Part shown: piece by piece, positions 1 to 8,878 of the stretch
How positions within the stretch are numbered: the stretch's first letter is position 1
Layout of the letters: every line of letters begins with the position of its first letter
Assembly: GCF_009799925.1 (NCBI RefSeq)
Contig: NZ_WELK01000007.1
Span: 102,046-166,045, forward strand
Length of the DNA stretch: 64,000 nt
DNA from: Pseudomonas sp. R-28-1W-6
GTDB lineage: Bacteria; Pseudomonadota; Gammaproteobacteria; Pseudomonadales; Pseudomonadaceae
Reading direction: 5' to 3'
Made by a program: the position numbers and the translations under genes
The notes under the pieces: generated by a model
The model's database searches: none
What the model saw: the letters and a program-made list of their open reading frames with translations, nothing else
What the model was told of the DNA's origin: nothing

Positions 1-131
1 AGTTGCAGGTAGTCGTCCAGCGACCAGCCGATCAGCCAGTCGAGGTTGCGATAGGCCAGGTCCAGGCGGCTGCAGGCGCCCAGCAGCAGGGTGGCGCAGA
101 GCAGGACGATGGCACAACGGCGCAGGCGCAT
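1..131 (-). CDS. DUF6279-type lipoprotein, N-terminal part
   Basis: Only the first 43 codons lie in the window; the gene runs off the left edge. The start has a basic N-terminus, a hydrophobic stretch and a lipobox LLGAC with the lipidated Cys at residue 20. It then reads SRLDLAYRNLDWLIGW, the opening I associate with small Pseudomonas lipoproteins of the DUF6279 type. The role of that family is unknown. The product is probably anchored to the inner or outer membrane facing the periplasm. The lipoprotein call is well supported by sequence; the family name is from memory. Confidence 0.7.
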   Translation of the reverse strand, partial: MRLRRCAIVLLCATLLLGACSRLDLAYRNLDWLIGWSLDDYLQ

Positions 132-200
132 GGCGGGACTCGCACTAAGGCTGTAAACAGAAGGATAGAGCAGCCGGGTATGGTGGGTCTGCATGGCTGT

Positions 201-263
201 GTAGGGTGCGCCGTGCGCACCACGGGCTCATCGCCGGCTTGCGGTGCGCACGGCGCACCCTAC
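201..263. repeat. Inverted GTAGGGTGCGCC element, copy 1
   Basis: A left arm GTAGGGTGCGCCGTGCGCAC and a right arm that is its reverse complement flank about 22 bases. Near-identical elements occur at 34556, 47547 and 56984, and degraded ones at 58275, 61478 and 63863. Each arm is itself nearly palindromic (GTGCGCnnnGCGCAC). It lies between the lipoprotein gene and the AbrB-like gene. Confidence 0.85.
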
Positions 264-323
264 GGCTACGGGCAAAAAAAGACCCGCACGGGGCGGGCCA
301 AGCGTGGCTCGAGGCAAACCGGA

Positions 324-1346
324 TCAGGCCTGGTGGCGGCGCTGCCACAGGCGGAACAGCGGCTCGGCGAGAAACAGCACGCACAGCAGGCGCAGCACCT
401 GCAGCCCGGTGATCAGCGGCACCGACAGGGCCAGGGCCTCGGCGGTCAGGCTCAGCTCGGCGATGCCGCCGGGCATCATGCCCAGCAGCAGCGCGCGGTG
501 ATCCAGCGCACCCAGCCAGCTCAGCGCCTCGGCGCCTAGGGCGGCGGTGAGCATGGCCAGCACGCTGGCCAGCAACACCAGGGCGACGAAACGCGGTGCA
601 TGACGGAAGAACTCGCGGCTGAAGTGGCAGCCCAGGGCGCTGCCGATCAGCCACTGGCCGAGCTGGCTGGTGCCGGCCGGCAGGCTCGGGTTGGACTCAA
701 GCAGGATCGCCCCCAGCGCGCTGACCAGGATCGGCCCGAGTAGCCAGGGGTTGGGCTGGCGCAGGCGCTGGCCGAGCAGGGCCAGGCCGGCACCGCCGGC
801 CAGCAGCAGCGCCAGAACCGCGATGTCCACGTTGCCGCCGGCATGTGCCAGGGCCGGTGGCGTGCCCAGCCAGCACTGGAACAGCGCCGGCACGCAGAGC
901 ACCACCAGCAGCAGGCGCAGGCTCTGCCCGGCGGCCACCTGGCTGGCGAGGGCGCCATTGCGCTGGCCGAGGTTGACCATCTCGCTGGCGCCGCCGGGCA
1001 TGCTGGCGAAGTAGGCGGTGGCGCGGTCGCAGCCGGCGCGGCGCAGCAGGCCGATGCCGATCAGGCAGGTGAGGCTGGTGAACAGCGCGCCGGCCAGCAG
1101 CAGGCCGCCGTGGCTGACGACCTGCTGCAGCACCGCCGGGCTGAAGTGCAGGCCGATGCCGGTGCCCACCAGCCACTGTCCACCCTTGCGCGCGCCGGGC
1201 ACCTCGCGCAGCTCCAGCCCCGCCAGGCAGCGCAGCAGGATCACCGCCAGCAGCGAGCCGACCATCCACGGCAAAGGCCAGCCGATCAGGCTGGCCAGGG
1301 CACCGCCGGCCGCGCCGGCCAGCGGGGTGAGCCACCAGTTAGGCAT
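324..1346 (-). CDS. AbrB-family inner-membrane protein
   Basis: A 340-residue, almost wholly hydrophobic protein with about ten predicted membrane segments and two similar halves. Each half has a glycine-rich pore-like motif: MPGGASEMVNLG near residue 120 and MMPGGIAELSL near 290. This internal duplication is typical of the AbrB/DUF (PF05145) family, sometimes labelled ammonia monooxygenase-like. Its transport substrate is not established. Its start overlaps the end of tctA by 8 bases, so it is the last gene of the tct operon and is probably translationally coupled. The operon position suggests a link to tricarboxylate uptake or export, but that is inference. Confidence 0.85.
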   Translation of the reverse strand: MPNWWLTPLAGAAGGALASLIGWPLPWMVGSLLAVILLRCLAGLELREVPGARKGGQWLVGTGIGLHFSPAVLQQVVSHGGLLLAGALFTSLTCLIGIGLLRRAGCDRATAYFASMPGGASEMVNLGQRNGALASQVAAGQSLRLLLVVLCVPALFQCWLGTPPALAHAGGNVDIAVLALLLAGGAGLALLGQRLRQPNPWLLGPILVSALGAILLESNPSLPAGTSQLGQWLIGSALGCHFSREFFRHAPRFVALVLLASVLAMLTAALGAEALSWLGALDHRALLLGMMPGGIAELSLTAEALALSVPLITGLQVLRLLCVLFLAEPLFRLWQRRHQA

Positions 1347-2847
1347 GCGCGGCGCGCAGCGAGCGGCGCTTGCGCAGCCAGCGCAGGCCGGGCAGGGCCA
1401 GCATCAGCGCGGCCAGGCCCCACAGCGCCATGCTGATCGGGCTCTGCCAGAGGATCGCCAGGTCGCCGTTGCTGATCGACAGGGCGCGGCGCAGGTTGGA
1501 CTCCATCAGTTCGCCAAGGACGAAGCCGAGGATCAGCGACGACAGCGGGAAGTCCATCTTGCGCAGCAGGTAGCCGAACACGCCGAGGCCGATCATCAGC
1601 ACCAGGTCGAAGGTGGTGCTGTGCACGGCGTAGACGCCGACCAGGCTGATGATGGTGATGGCCGGCACCAGGATCCAGGTCGGCACGCTGAGCATGCGGG
1701 CGAACAGGCCGACCAGCGGGATGTTCATCACCAGCAGGATGACGTTGCCGATGAACAGCGAGGCGATCAGGCCCCAGACCACGTCCGGCTGCTGCTCGAA
1801 CAGCAGCGGGCCGGGGGTGATGTTGTACAGGGTCAGGGCGCCGATCATCACCGCGGTGGTGCCCGAGCCCGGCACGCCGAGGGTCAGCATGGGGATCAGC
1901 GAGCCGCAGGCCGAGGCATTGTTGGCTGCTTCCGGGGCCGCCACGCCGCGCAGGTCGCCGTCGCCGAAGCGGCCGCTGCTGCCGGCGATGCGCTTCTCGC
2001 TCATGTAGGTGATGGCGCTGGCGATGGTCGCCCCGGCGCCCGGCAGCACGCCGATGACGAAGCCGGCCAGGGAGCTGCGCACCGTGCTCCACCAGGTGAA
2101 GGTGAACTCCTTGGCGTTGAACAGCATGCGCCCGCTGGCCTTCACCGCCTGCTGGCCGCTGGCGGTGTGTTCGAGCATCAGCAGGACCTCGCTGACGCTG
2201 AACAGGCCGATCACCACGATGACGAACTGGATGCCGTCGGACAGGCCGATGCTGTCGAAGGTGAAGCGGTACACCCCGGTGGTGGCGTCCACCCCGACGG
2301 TGGCCAGGCCCAGGCCGATCAGCGCGGCGAGCAGGGTCTTGACCGGCTTGTCGCCGACCATGCCGCCCAGGCAGGCGATGGCGAACACCATCAGCATGAA
2401 GTACTCGGCCGGGCCGAAGGCCACCGCCCAGTTGGCCAGGATCGGCGCGAACAATACGACGCCGATGGTGGCGATGGTGCTGCCGATGAACGAGCTCATG
2501 GCCGACAGCGACAGGGCGATGCCGCCCTTGCCCTGGCGCGCCAGCGGATAGCCGTCGAGGGTGGTCATGATGGCGGCGGCGTCGCCCGGCACGTTGAGCA
2601 GGATGGCGGAGATGCGCCCACCGTACTCGCAACCCAGGTACACGGCGGCCAGCAGGATCAGCGCGGTTTCCGGCGGCAGGCCGAGGGCGAAGGCCAGCGG
2701 CAGCAGGATCGCCACCCCGTTGATCGGCCCCAGGCCCGGCAGCAGGCCGACCACGGTGCCGACGAAGGCGCCGAACAGCGCCACCAGCAGGTTGACCGGG
2801 CGGGTGGCGACATCGAAGCCCTGCATCAAGAAATTCAGCGTTTCCAT
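1339..2847 (-). CDS. tctA: Tripartite tricarboxylate transporter, large permease TctA
   Basis: A 502-residue polytopic membrane protein with the TctA family pattern: an N-terminal GLLPGLGPINGVAILLP motif, then ALILLAAVYLGCEYGG, and a second GVLPGAGATIASAI motif in the middle. About twelve membrane segments can be drawn. TctA forms the translocation path with TctB and takes substrate from the binding protein TctC, using an ion gradient. Length is usual for the family. Only one base separates it from tctB, and it overlaps the AbrB-like gene downstream. Confidence 0.96.
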   Translation of the reverse strand: METLNFLMQGFDVATRPVNLLVALFGAFVGTVVGLLPGLGPINGVAILLPLAFALGLPPETALILLAAVYLGCEYGGRISAILLNVPGDAAAIMTTLDGYPLARQGKGGIALSLSAMSSFIGSTIATIGVVLFAPILANWAVAFGPAEYFMLMVFAIACLGGMVGDKPVKTLLAALIGLGLATVGVDATTGVYRFTFDSIGLSDGIQFVIVVIGLFSVSEVLLMLEHTASGQQAVKASGRMLFNAKEFTFTWWSTVRSSLAGFVIGVLPGAGATIASAITYMSEKRIAGSSGRFGDGDLRGVAAPEAANNASACGSLIPMLTLGVPGSGTTAVMIGALTLYNITPGPLLFEQQPDVVWGLIASLFIGNVILLVMNIPLVGLFARMLSVPTWILVPAITIISLVGVYAVHSTTFDLVLMIGLGVFGYLLRKMDFPLSSLILGFVLGELMESNLRRALSISNGDLAILWQSPISMALWGLAALMLALPGLRWLRKRRSLRAAHA

Positions 2848-2848
2848 T

Positions 2849-3295
2849 TCAGCTCTCCACGAAGGCGGCGAACAGGCCGAGCGGCAGCGGCACGTCCAGC
2901 AAGTAATCGAACAGGCCGTAGAGCAGCACGCCCATCAGCAGGCCGCTGATGGCACAGGGCAGCAGGCGACCGTTGAACAGCAGGCCGAGGGCGAAACCGG
3001 CCAGGCCGGTGCTGATGACGAAGCCCAGCGGCTCGAACAGCAGGGCATAGGCCAGCAGGGCGCCGACACACAGGGCAACCTTGCGCGCCAGGACCATGGA
3101 GATCGGCAGGGTCGGCTCGCCGCTCGGCTTGCCCAGCAGCCACAGCGCGGCCACGGCCATCAGTGCCAGCAACAGCAGGGGGTAGGCGCGCGGGCCGACC
3201 GGGTCGTAGGAAAAGGGCGCCTGGAAGCCCCAGGCGACCACGGCGAGAAAGGCGCAGACGAGCAGCCACACCGCGGCGAACAGGCGGACGTACAT
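2849..3295 (-). CDS. tctB: Tripartite tricarboxylate transporter, small permease TctB
   Basis: A 148-residue protein with four hydrophobic segments, the size and topology of TctB. I placed the start at MYVRLF because a GAGGAA Shine-Dalgarno lies just upstream; an upstream in-frame start would add 30 residues not typical of the family. It is the small membrane partner of TctA. Downstream it is followed after one base by tctA. Upstream, 148 bases separate it from tctC, with purine-rich stretches but no clear terminator. Confidence 0.93.
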   Translation of the reverse strand: MYVRLFAAVWLLVCAFLAVVAWGFQAPFSYDPVGPRAYPLLLLALMAVAALWLLGKPSGEPTLPISMVLARKVALCVGALLAYALLFEPLGFVISTGLAGFALGLLFNGRLLPCAISGLLMGVLLYGLFDYLLDVPLPLGLFAAFVES

Positions 3296-3443
3296 GAGGA
3301 GTTCCTCGGGATAGGGGGAAGGGGGAAGCGTCGCGAGCGACGGAAAGGCAAGGCGGAAGGCGGCGAGGGGAGGGAGTTGGGTCAACCCAATGACCGAGCC
3401 GAGCCGCCTTCCAACACAGCCTTTCCTAGCGCAGCAGCTTCCC

Positions 3444-4418
3444 CTACTGGACCAGGCCGAATTCGCCGGCCAGCGCCTTGTAGTCCTGCACCTGCTTGAA
3501 CACGTAGGCCTTGAGCTCGTCGCCGGTCATGTTCAGCGGGAACAGGTCACGCTGCTCGCGCAGCTTGGCGAACTCGGGGCTGGCCAGCAGGGTGTCGAAC
3601 TGGCCTTTCCACCAGGCGAAGTCGGCATCGCTGACTTCCGGCCCCATGTAGAAGCCGCGGATCACCGGCCAGGTGATGTCGTAGCCCTGCTCCCGGGCGG
3701 TGGGGATGTTGCTCAGCTTGCCCGGCAGGCGCTGCTCGGAGAGCACGGCGATCACGCGGATCTTGTTCGCCGCCAGTTGCGGGGTGACTTCGCCGAGGCC
3801 GCTGGAGGTGACCTGGACATGGCCACCGAGCATGGCGGTGAGGGTCTCGCCGCCGCCCTCGAAGGCCACGTAGCGCAGTTTCTGCGGGTCGATGCCGGCC
3901 AGGCGGGCGAGCAGGGCGGTCTGCATCCAGTCCTGGCCGCCGATGGTGGCGCCGGCACCGAAGACGATGCTGCCCGGGTCCTTCTTCAGCGCCTCGACCA
4001 GGTCGGTGAGGGTCTGGTAGGGCGAGTCGGCGCGCACGCTGATGGCGCCGTAGTCGGTGCCGATGCCGGCCAGCCAGCGCACGGCGTTCTCGTCGTAGCG
4101 GCCGAACTTGCCCTGGGCCAGGTTGAGCAGGGAGCCGGAGGAGAAGGCGGTGATGGTGCCGGCGTCTTTCGGCCGTTGGGCCACCACCGCGTTGTAGGCC
4201 ACCGCGCCGACGCCGCCGGGCATGTAGGTGACGCGCATCGGCGCCTGGAGCAGGCCGCCGTCGCGCAGGCCGCTCTGGGCCAGCTTGCAGGTCAGGTCGA
4301 AACCGCCGCCGGGCTTGGCCGGGGCGATGCATTCGGGGCGCTTGGGTTCGGCCAGCAACTGGCTGGACAGCAGCAGGCCGGAGGCGAGCAGGGCGACACG
4401 GGACAGGGCAGTCTTCAT
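3444..4418 (-). CDS. tctC: Tricarboxylate-binding periplasmic protein TctC
   Basis: A 324-residue protein with a cleavable signal peptide (residues 1 to about 22, ending SSQLLA). The mature start EPKRPECIAPAKPGGGFD carries the PGGGxD substrate loop of the Bug/TctC family. TctC captures citrate or related acids in the periplasm and hands them to TctAB. The start was chosen on an AGGAGA ribosome site 8 bases upstream. It sits between the porin gene and tctB, giving a complete outer-membrane to inner-membrane route. Confidence 0.96.
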   Translation of the reverse strand: MKTALSRVALLASGLLLSSQLLAEPKRPECIAPAKPGGGFDLTCKLAQSGLRDGGLLQAPMRVTYMPGGVGAVAYNAVVAQRPKDAGTITAFSSGSLLNLAQGKFGRYDENAVRWLAGIGTDYGAISVRADSPYQTLTDLVEALKKDPGSIVFGAGATIGGQDWMQTALLARLAGIDPQKLRYVAFEGGGETLTAMLGGHVQVTSSGLGEVTPQLAANKIRVIAVLSEQRLPGKLSNIPTAREQGYDITWPVIRGFYMGPEVSDADFAWWKGQFDTLLASPEFAKLREQRDLFPLNMTGDELKAYVFKQVQDYKALAGEFGLVQ

Positions 4419-4447
4419 CTTGTTCTCCTGTGGAGTTTTATTGTGGC

Positions 4448-5713
4448 TTACCAGATCGGCAGGGAGTAGCCGACGATCACGCGGTTCTCGTCCGCATCGC
4501 GGGCGAAGCTGGAACGGAAGCTGGCATTGCGCAGGCGCACGTAGAGGTCCTTGAGCGGGCCGTTCTGCACCACGTACTTGAGCTCGATGTCGCGCTCCCA
4601 CTCGCTGCCTTCCTCAGCGCTGCCGGCCACCGTGGCGTTGTCGCCGTGCACGTAGCGGGTGAGGAAGCTCAGGCCGGGCACGCCGAGGCGGGCGAAGTCG
4701 AAGTCGTAGCGCGCCTGCCAGGAACGCTCGTCGGCGTTGGCGAAGTCGTTGATCTGCACGAAGTTGACCAGGAACGGGTCGCTGCCATCGATGTAGGCGA
4801 AGCCGGTATCGCCGGACAGGTGCTGGTAACCCAGGCTCAGCTTGTGGCCGCTGTGGGCGTAGCCGAGCAGGCCGTTCCAGGCGTTGTTGTCGACCTGGCC
4901 GGCGTTGGCCGCGCCGCTGTCGTCGCTGATCGACAGGCGCAGGTCGGCGCTCAGGCTGCCGCCGCCCAGCGCCTGGCTGGCCAGCAGGCCGAGGAAGTGC
5001 TGGCGGTAGATGTCCTCGACGTCGGCATAGTAGTAGCGCCCGGTCAGGCCCTTGGCGAAGCTGTAGTCGAAGCCGGCCAGGTCCATGTGCTCGGCCGTCA
5101 CGCCGCCGGTGAAGCGCTTGTTCTTGCTGTTGAGGATCAGGTCCTCGGAGTTGGTCGAGGCGCGGTCGATCACCTTGTCCAGGCGCCCGCCGGTGAAGGC
5201 CAGGCCCTCCAGCTCGGCGGAGGTCAGCAGGCCGCCCTCGAACACCTGCGGCAGCAGGCGGCTGTCGCTGGCCTTGACCACCGGCAGCTCGGGGATGTGC
5301 GAGCCGTAGCGGAACTCGCTCTCGGAGATTTTCACCTTGGCGGTCAGGCCCAGGCGGCCGAACTCATCCGGGGTGCCGCCGTCGTCCTGCACCGGCAGCA
5401 GGTCGGTGCCGGTGCGGCCACCGCCGGAGTCCAGCTTGACCCCGAGCATGCCGAGGGCGTCGAGGCCGACGCCGACCGTGCCTTCCGTATAGCCGGACTG
5501 GATGTCGAGGAGGAAGCCCTGGCCCCATTCCTCGCGCTTGTTCTGCCCGGTTCCCTCGCGGAAGTCGCGGTTCAGGTAGATGTTGGTGGTGGTCAGGCTG
5601 GCGCTGCTGTCGGCAACAAAGGCGGCATGGGCGGCAGGCGTCAGGCTGCAGGCGAGAAGGGCGAGGCTGAGGCGGCGGACAGGCGGCAGGGCCTGCCGGG
5701 GGGCAGTGCGCAT
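4448..5713 (-). CDS. opdH: OprD-family porin, likely OpdH
   Basis: A 421-residue outer-membrane protein. A signal peptide ends AAHA before AFVADSSASLTT, followed by the OprD-type opening NIYLNRDFR and alternating beta-strand sequence; the last residues GYSLPIW end on an aromatic as porins do. OprD-family channels let small organic acids or amino acids cross the outer membrane. The position directly before tctCBA and divergent from tctDE matches opdH of P. aeruginosa, a tricarboxylate channel. The substrate is therefore inferred from context. Start chosen on a GGAG site; an upstream extension lacks a signal peptide. Confidence 0.92.
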   Translation of the reverse strand: MRTAPRQALPPVRRLSLALLACSLTPAAHAAFVADSSASLTTTNIYLNRDFREGTGQNKREEWGQGFLLDIQSGYTEGTVGVGLDALGMLGVKLDSGGGRTGTDLLPVQDDGGTPDEFGRLGLTAKVKISESEFRYGSHIPELPVVKASDSRLLPQVFEGGLLTSAELEGLAFTGGRLDKVIDRASTNSEDLILNSKNKRFTGGVTAEHMDLAGFDYSFAKGLTGRYYYADVEDIYRQHFLGLLASQALGGGSLSADLRLSISDDSGAANAGQVDNNAWNGLLGYAHSGHKLSLGYQHLSGDTGFAYIDGSDPFLVNFVQINDFANADERSWQARYDFDFARLGVPGLSFLTRYVHGDNATVAGSAEEGSEWERDIELKYVVQNGPLKDLYVRLRNASFRSSFARDADENRVIVGYSLPIW

Positions 5714-5729
5714 ATGTGGTCTCCGAATA

Positions 5730-5737
5730 TTGTTTTT
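5730..5737 (-). promoter_or_regulatory. Possible Hfq/Crc CA motif before opdH
   Basis: On the minus strand this reads AAAAACAA, fitting the AANAANAA motif bound by Hfq with Crc in pseudomonads. It lies just upstream of the opdH ribosome site. This would suit catabolite control of a carbon-source channel. Single short motif, so weak on its own. Confidence 0.35.
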
Positions 5738-5919
5738 GTCACGCCGGCGCAACCACGCAGCCGGCGTTCTGTGGGTGGTTCTAGCCACCCTGAGCCGGAT
5801 GCTAGGGCGCCAAGCTTTCGCCAGGCTTTCAGCGTGAAAGAAAGTTTTTGCGGCCTGCACAGCGCCTTCGCGCTGGTTACACTCGGCGCATAACTACAAG
5901 TTCCTGGAGTGTCATTACC

Positions 5920-6591
5920 GTGCGAATCCTGCTGGTCGAGGACCATCTGCCCCTGGCCGAAAGCGTGGCCCAGGCCCTGCGCGGCACCGGCTTGACCGTG
6001 GACGTGCTGCACGACGGCATCGCCGCCGAGCATGCCCTGGCCAGCGAGGACTATGCCCTGGCGGTGCTGGATGTCGGCCTGCCACGGCTGGACGGCTTCG
6101 AGGTGCTGGCGCGCCTGCGCGGGCGCGGCAAGACCCTGCCGGTGTTGATGCTGACCGCCCGTGGCGAGGTCAAGGACCGGGTGCACGGCCTCAACCTGGG
6201 CGCCGACGATTACCTGGCCAAGCCCTTCGAGCTGACCGAGCTGGAGGCGCGGGTCAAGGCCCTGCTGCGGCGCAGCGTGCTCGGCGGCGAGGCCCAGCAG
6301 CGCTGCGGGGCGCTGGTCTATGACCTGGGTACCCGACGTTTCAGCCTGCACGAGCAGCTGCTCAACCTGACCTCGCGCGAGCAGGCCGTGCTGGAGGCGC
6401 TGATCGCCCGGCCGGGACGGGTGATGAGCAAGGAACAGCTGGCCGACCAGGTGTTCGGCCTGGACGAGGAGGCCAGCGCCGACGCCATCGAGATCTACGT
6501 GCACCGCCTGCGCAAGAAGCTGGAGGGCGACAGCGTGCGCATCGTCACCTTCCGCGGCCTGGGTTATCTGCTGGAGGCGGTCGGTGGCTGA
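5920..6591 (+). CDS. tctD: Response regulator TctD
   Basis: A 223-residue OmpR-type regulator. The receiver domain (1 to about 115) has acidic residues E8/D9, the phosphorylatable Asp at 51 (VLDVGLP) and the conserved Lys in AKPFE. The C-terminal winged helix includes DAIEIYVHRLRKKL. It starts at GTG, with GGAG 10 bases upstream and the receiver motif RILLVEDH immediately after. It overlaps tctE by 8 bases and is divergent from opdH, whose promoter it probably activates when tricarboxylates are present. Confidence 0.94.
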   Translation: MRILLVEDHLPLAESVAQALRGTGLTVDVLHDGIAAEHALASEDYALAVLDVGLPRLDGFEVLARLRGRGKTLPVLMLTARGEVKDRVHGLNLGADDYLAKPFELTELEARVKALLRRSVLGGEAQQRCGALVYDLGTRRFSLHEQLLNLTSREQAVLEALIARPGRVMSKEQLADQVFGLDEEASADAIEIYVHRLRKKLEGDSVRIVTFRGLGYLLEAVGG

Positions 6592-7981
6592 AAAACCTGC
6601 CGGCAGCCTGCGCGGCCGGCTGCTGCGGCGCCTCGCCGCGCTGCTGGCCATTCCGCTGCTGATCGGCAGCCTGAGCGCCTATTGGAACGGCCGCGAGGCG
6701 GCGGACGCGGCCTACGACCGCACCTTGCTGGCCTCGGCGCGGGCCATCGCCGACGGCCTGTACACCGAAGAGGGGCTGCTGCGTGCCGACGTGCCCTACG
6801 TGGCCCTGGATGTGTTCGCCTACGACAGCGAGGGGCGCATCTTCTATCAGGTCAGCGACCTGCAGGGGCGCCTGGTCTCGGGCTACGACGCCCTGCCGGC
6901 GCCACCGCCCGGAACCCCGCGCACCGACGATTACCCGGCCCTGGCACGCTTCTACGACGGCGAGTTCGCTGGCGTCGGCGTGCGCGTGGTCAGTCTGTTG
7001 CAGCCGGTCAGCGAGCCGGAGATGAACGGCATGGCGGAAATCCGCGTGGCCGAAACCGAGGGCGCGCGCGAGCGCATGGCCCGTGGCCTGCTGCTCGATA
7101 CCCTGTGGCGCATGGGCCTGCTGGCGCTGGTCAGCCTGGCCCTGGTGTGGCTGGCGGTGAGCGCGGCCCTGCGCCCGCTGGAGCGCCTGCGCAGCGCGGT
7201 GGAGGAGCGCCAGCCGGACGACCTGCGGCCGCTGCCGCTGGTCGAGGCGCAGGATGAAATGCGTCCGCTGGTGGCCGCCCTCAACCACTTCACCGAGCGC
7301 CTGCGTGTGCAGTTCGAACGCCAGGCGCAGTTCATCGCCGATGCTTCCCACGAGCTGCGCACGCCGCTGGCGGCGCTCAAGGCGCGCATCGAGCTGGGCC
7401 TGCGCGAGCGCGAGCCGCAGCTGTGGCACAGCACCTTGGAAAAAGCCGCGCAGAGCACCGACCGCCTGACCCACCTGGCCAACCAGCTGCTGTCGCTGGC
7501 GCGCATCGAACGTGGCGCGCGGGCCATCGCCGAGGGCGGCGCCGAACGGGTCGAACTGAGCCTGCTGGTGCGTGAGCTGGCCATGGCCCTGGCGCCGCTG
7601 GCGCACCAGCGCGGCATCGCCCTGGCCCTGGAAGCCGAGGAGGGCGTGTTCATCCAAGGCGAGCCGACCCTGCTCAACGAGCTGGTCTACAACCTGGTGG
7701 ACAACGCCCTGGCCCATACCCCGGCGGGCGGCAATGTGATTCTGCGGGTGCTGGCGCCGGCGCTGCTGGAGGTCGAGGACGACGGCCCGGGGATTCCAGC
7801 GGAGGAGCGGGAGAAGGTCTTCGAGCGTTTCTACCGGCGCAATCCGCAGGTCGGCGGTGCCGGGCTGGGGCTGGCGATCGTCGGCGAGATCTGCCGCGCC
7901 CATCTGGCGCAGATCAGCCTGGATGAAGGGCGTAGCGGTGGTCTGTTGGTGCGGGTGAGTTTCCCGGCGCCGCCGCTCTGA
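6584..7981 (+). CDS. tctE: Sensor histidine kinase TctE
   Basis: A 465-residue inner-membrane sensor kinase. An N-terminal membrane segment (about 13-35), a periplasmic sensor region, a second segment (about 165-190) and a HAMP-like linker precede the H-box DASHELRTP. The ATPase domain has NLVDNALAHT, DDGPGIP and GGAGLGLAI boxes. It starts at GTG inside the end of tctD, so translation is coupled. It should phosphorylate TctD in response to citrate-like ligands. Its stop codon is directly followed by the stop of the convergent binding-protein gene. Confidence 0.94.
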   Translation: MAEKPAGSLRGRLLRRLAALLAIPLLIGSLSAYWNGREAADAAYDRTLLASARAIADGLYTEEGLLRADVPYVALDVFAYDSEGRIFYQVSDLQGRLVSGYDALPAPPPGTPRTDDYPALARFYDGEFAGVGVRVVSLLQPVSEPEMNGMAEIRVAETEGARERMARGLLLDTLWRMGLLALVSLALVWLAVSAALRPLERLRSAVEERQPDDLRPLPLVEAQDEMRPLVAALNHFTERLRVQFERQAQFIADASHELRTPLAALKARIELGLREREPQLWHSTLEKAAQSTDRLTHLANQLLSLARIERGARAIAEGGAERVELSLLVRELAMALAPLAHQRGIALALEAEEGVFIQGEPTLLNELVYNLVDNALAHTPAGGNVILRVLAPALLEVEDDGPGIPAEEREKVFERFYRRNPQVGGAGLGLAIVGEICRAHLAQISLDEGRSGGLLVRVSFPAPPL

Positions 7982-8737
7982 TCAGTGGCTCAGGCTCAGC
8001 GGCTGCTGGATGTCCAGCAGGTACTGGGCAACCTTGCCGCTGGCGCGCAGCTGCTGCAGACCCCGGTTGAAGCGTTGCAGCATGGCCTCGTTGCCGGCCA
8101 CCTTGCGCGACAGCAGCAGGTGCAGGCTGTCGCTGCGCAGCGGCACTGGGTGGAAGCTCAACTGGCGCCGTTCGGCGGCGCTGAAGTGGCTGTGCAGCAG
8201 GTCGAAGGCCACCACCTTGTCCATCGGGAAGACATCCAGGCGCCCGGCCAACACCATGCGCAGCCCCTGTTCCTCGCTGCTCAGGCGCTGCACCTGCAGC
8301 CGGCCGCTGTTTTCCGCCTGCTGGAAGGCCTGGCCGTAGTCGTAGTCGATGGCGCCGCCGATCCGCTTGCCTTGCAGGTCGTCGACCTGCTGCCAGTCGA
8401 AGGGCTGATCCTTGCGGTGGAACAGGTGGTAGCTGCTGTCCACCACCGGGTCGCTGATGTAGAAGGCGGCTTCGCGCTCGGGGCTGCGCAACCAGACGGC
8501 GGCGCCATCGCTCTTGCCGTGTTCGGCACTGCGCAGGGCGCGGGCCCAGGGATAGAACTCCCAGCGCACCTGGACGCCTTCGAGGGCGAAGGCTTCTTCG
8601 ACGATGCGCGAGGCGACCCCGTGGTGAGGCAGGTTCTTGCCCAGGTAGGGGCTCCACTCGCCGTTGGTCAGGCGGATGGTGTCGGCCAGGGCGGTGCCGG
8701 CGAGAGTCAGGGCGAGCAGCAGGGCAAACAGACGCAT
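7982..8737 (-). CDS. Solitary periplasmic binding protein (SBP family 3)
   Basis: A 251-residue protein with a signal peptide ending GTALA and then DTIRLTNGEWSPYLG, the opening of family 3 solute-binding proteins. Later features are RIVEEAF, FYPWARAL and IGGAIDYDYGQ. No ABC permease or ATPase gene is adjacent, so it may be an orphan binding protein or feed a transporter elsewhere. The ligand cannot be told from sequence. It converges on tctE with no spacer between the two stop codons. Confidence 0.85.
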   Translation of the reverse strand: MRLFALLLALTLAGTALADTIRLTNGEWSPYLGKNLPHHGVASRIVEEAFALEGVQVRWEFYPWARALRSAEHGKSDGAAVWLRSPEREAAFYISDPVVDSSYHLFHRKDQPFDWQQVDDLQGKRIGGAIDYDYGQAFQQAENSGRLQVQRLSSEEQGLRMVLAGRLDVFPMDKVVAFDLLHSHFSAAERRQLSFHPVPLRSDSLHLLLSRKVAGNEAMLQRFNRGLQQLRASGKVAQYLLDIQQPLSLSH

Positions 8738-8807
8738 CGGGTGCTTCCTTCTCCCAGATTGAACGGGGCAAGGTCATTCCATTGGACCTCGGCGGCTTGC
8801 GACCGCC

Positions 8808-8835
8808 GCTCCGCCGCTGCTGGCAGCGGCGGAGC
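8808..8835. terminator. Perfect 13-bp hairpin after the HDOD gene
   Basis: GCTCCGCCGCTGC and its exact reverse complement are separated by two bases. A smaller GGCGG/CCGCC hairpin lies at 8791-8807. It sits between the HDOD gene stop and the next gene, where a terminator is expected on the minus strand. No T-run follows, so intrinsic termination is uncertain. Confidence 0.45.
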
Positions 8836-8878
8836 TAGTTCATAGCGTAGAAGCAGATGGCGAATACGTCTGCTGCGA

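Noticed and set aside
1018..2949. A frame of about 640 codons on the plus strand opposite tctA
   Set aside because: Composition is Gln/Ala/Gly/Arg-rich low-complexity typical of antisense frames; tctA is clear on the other strand.
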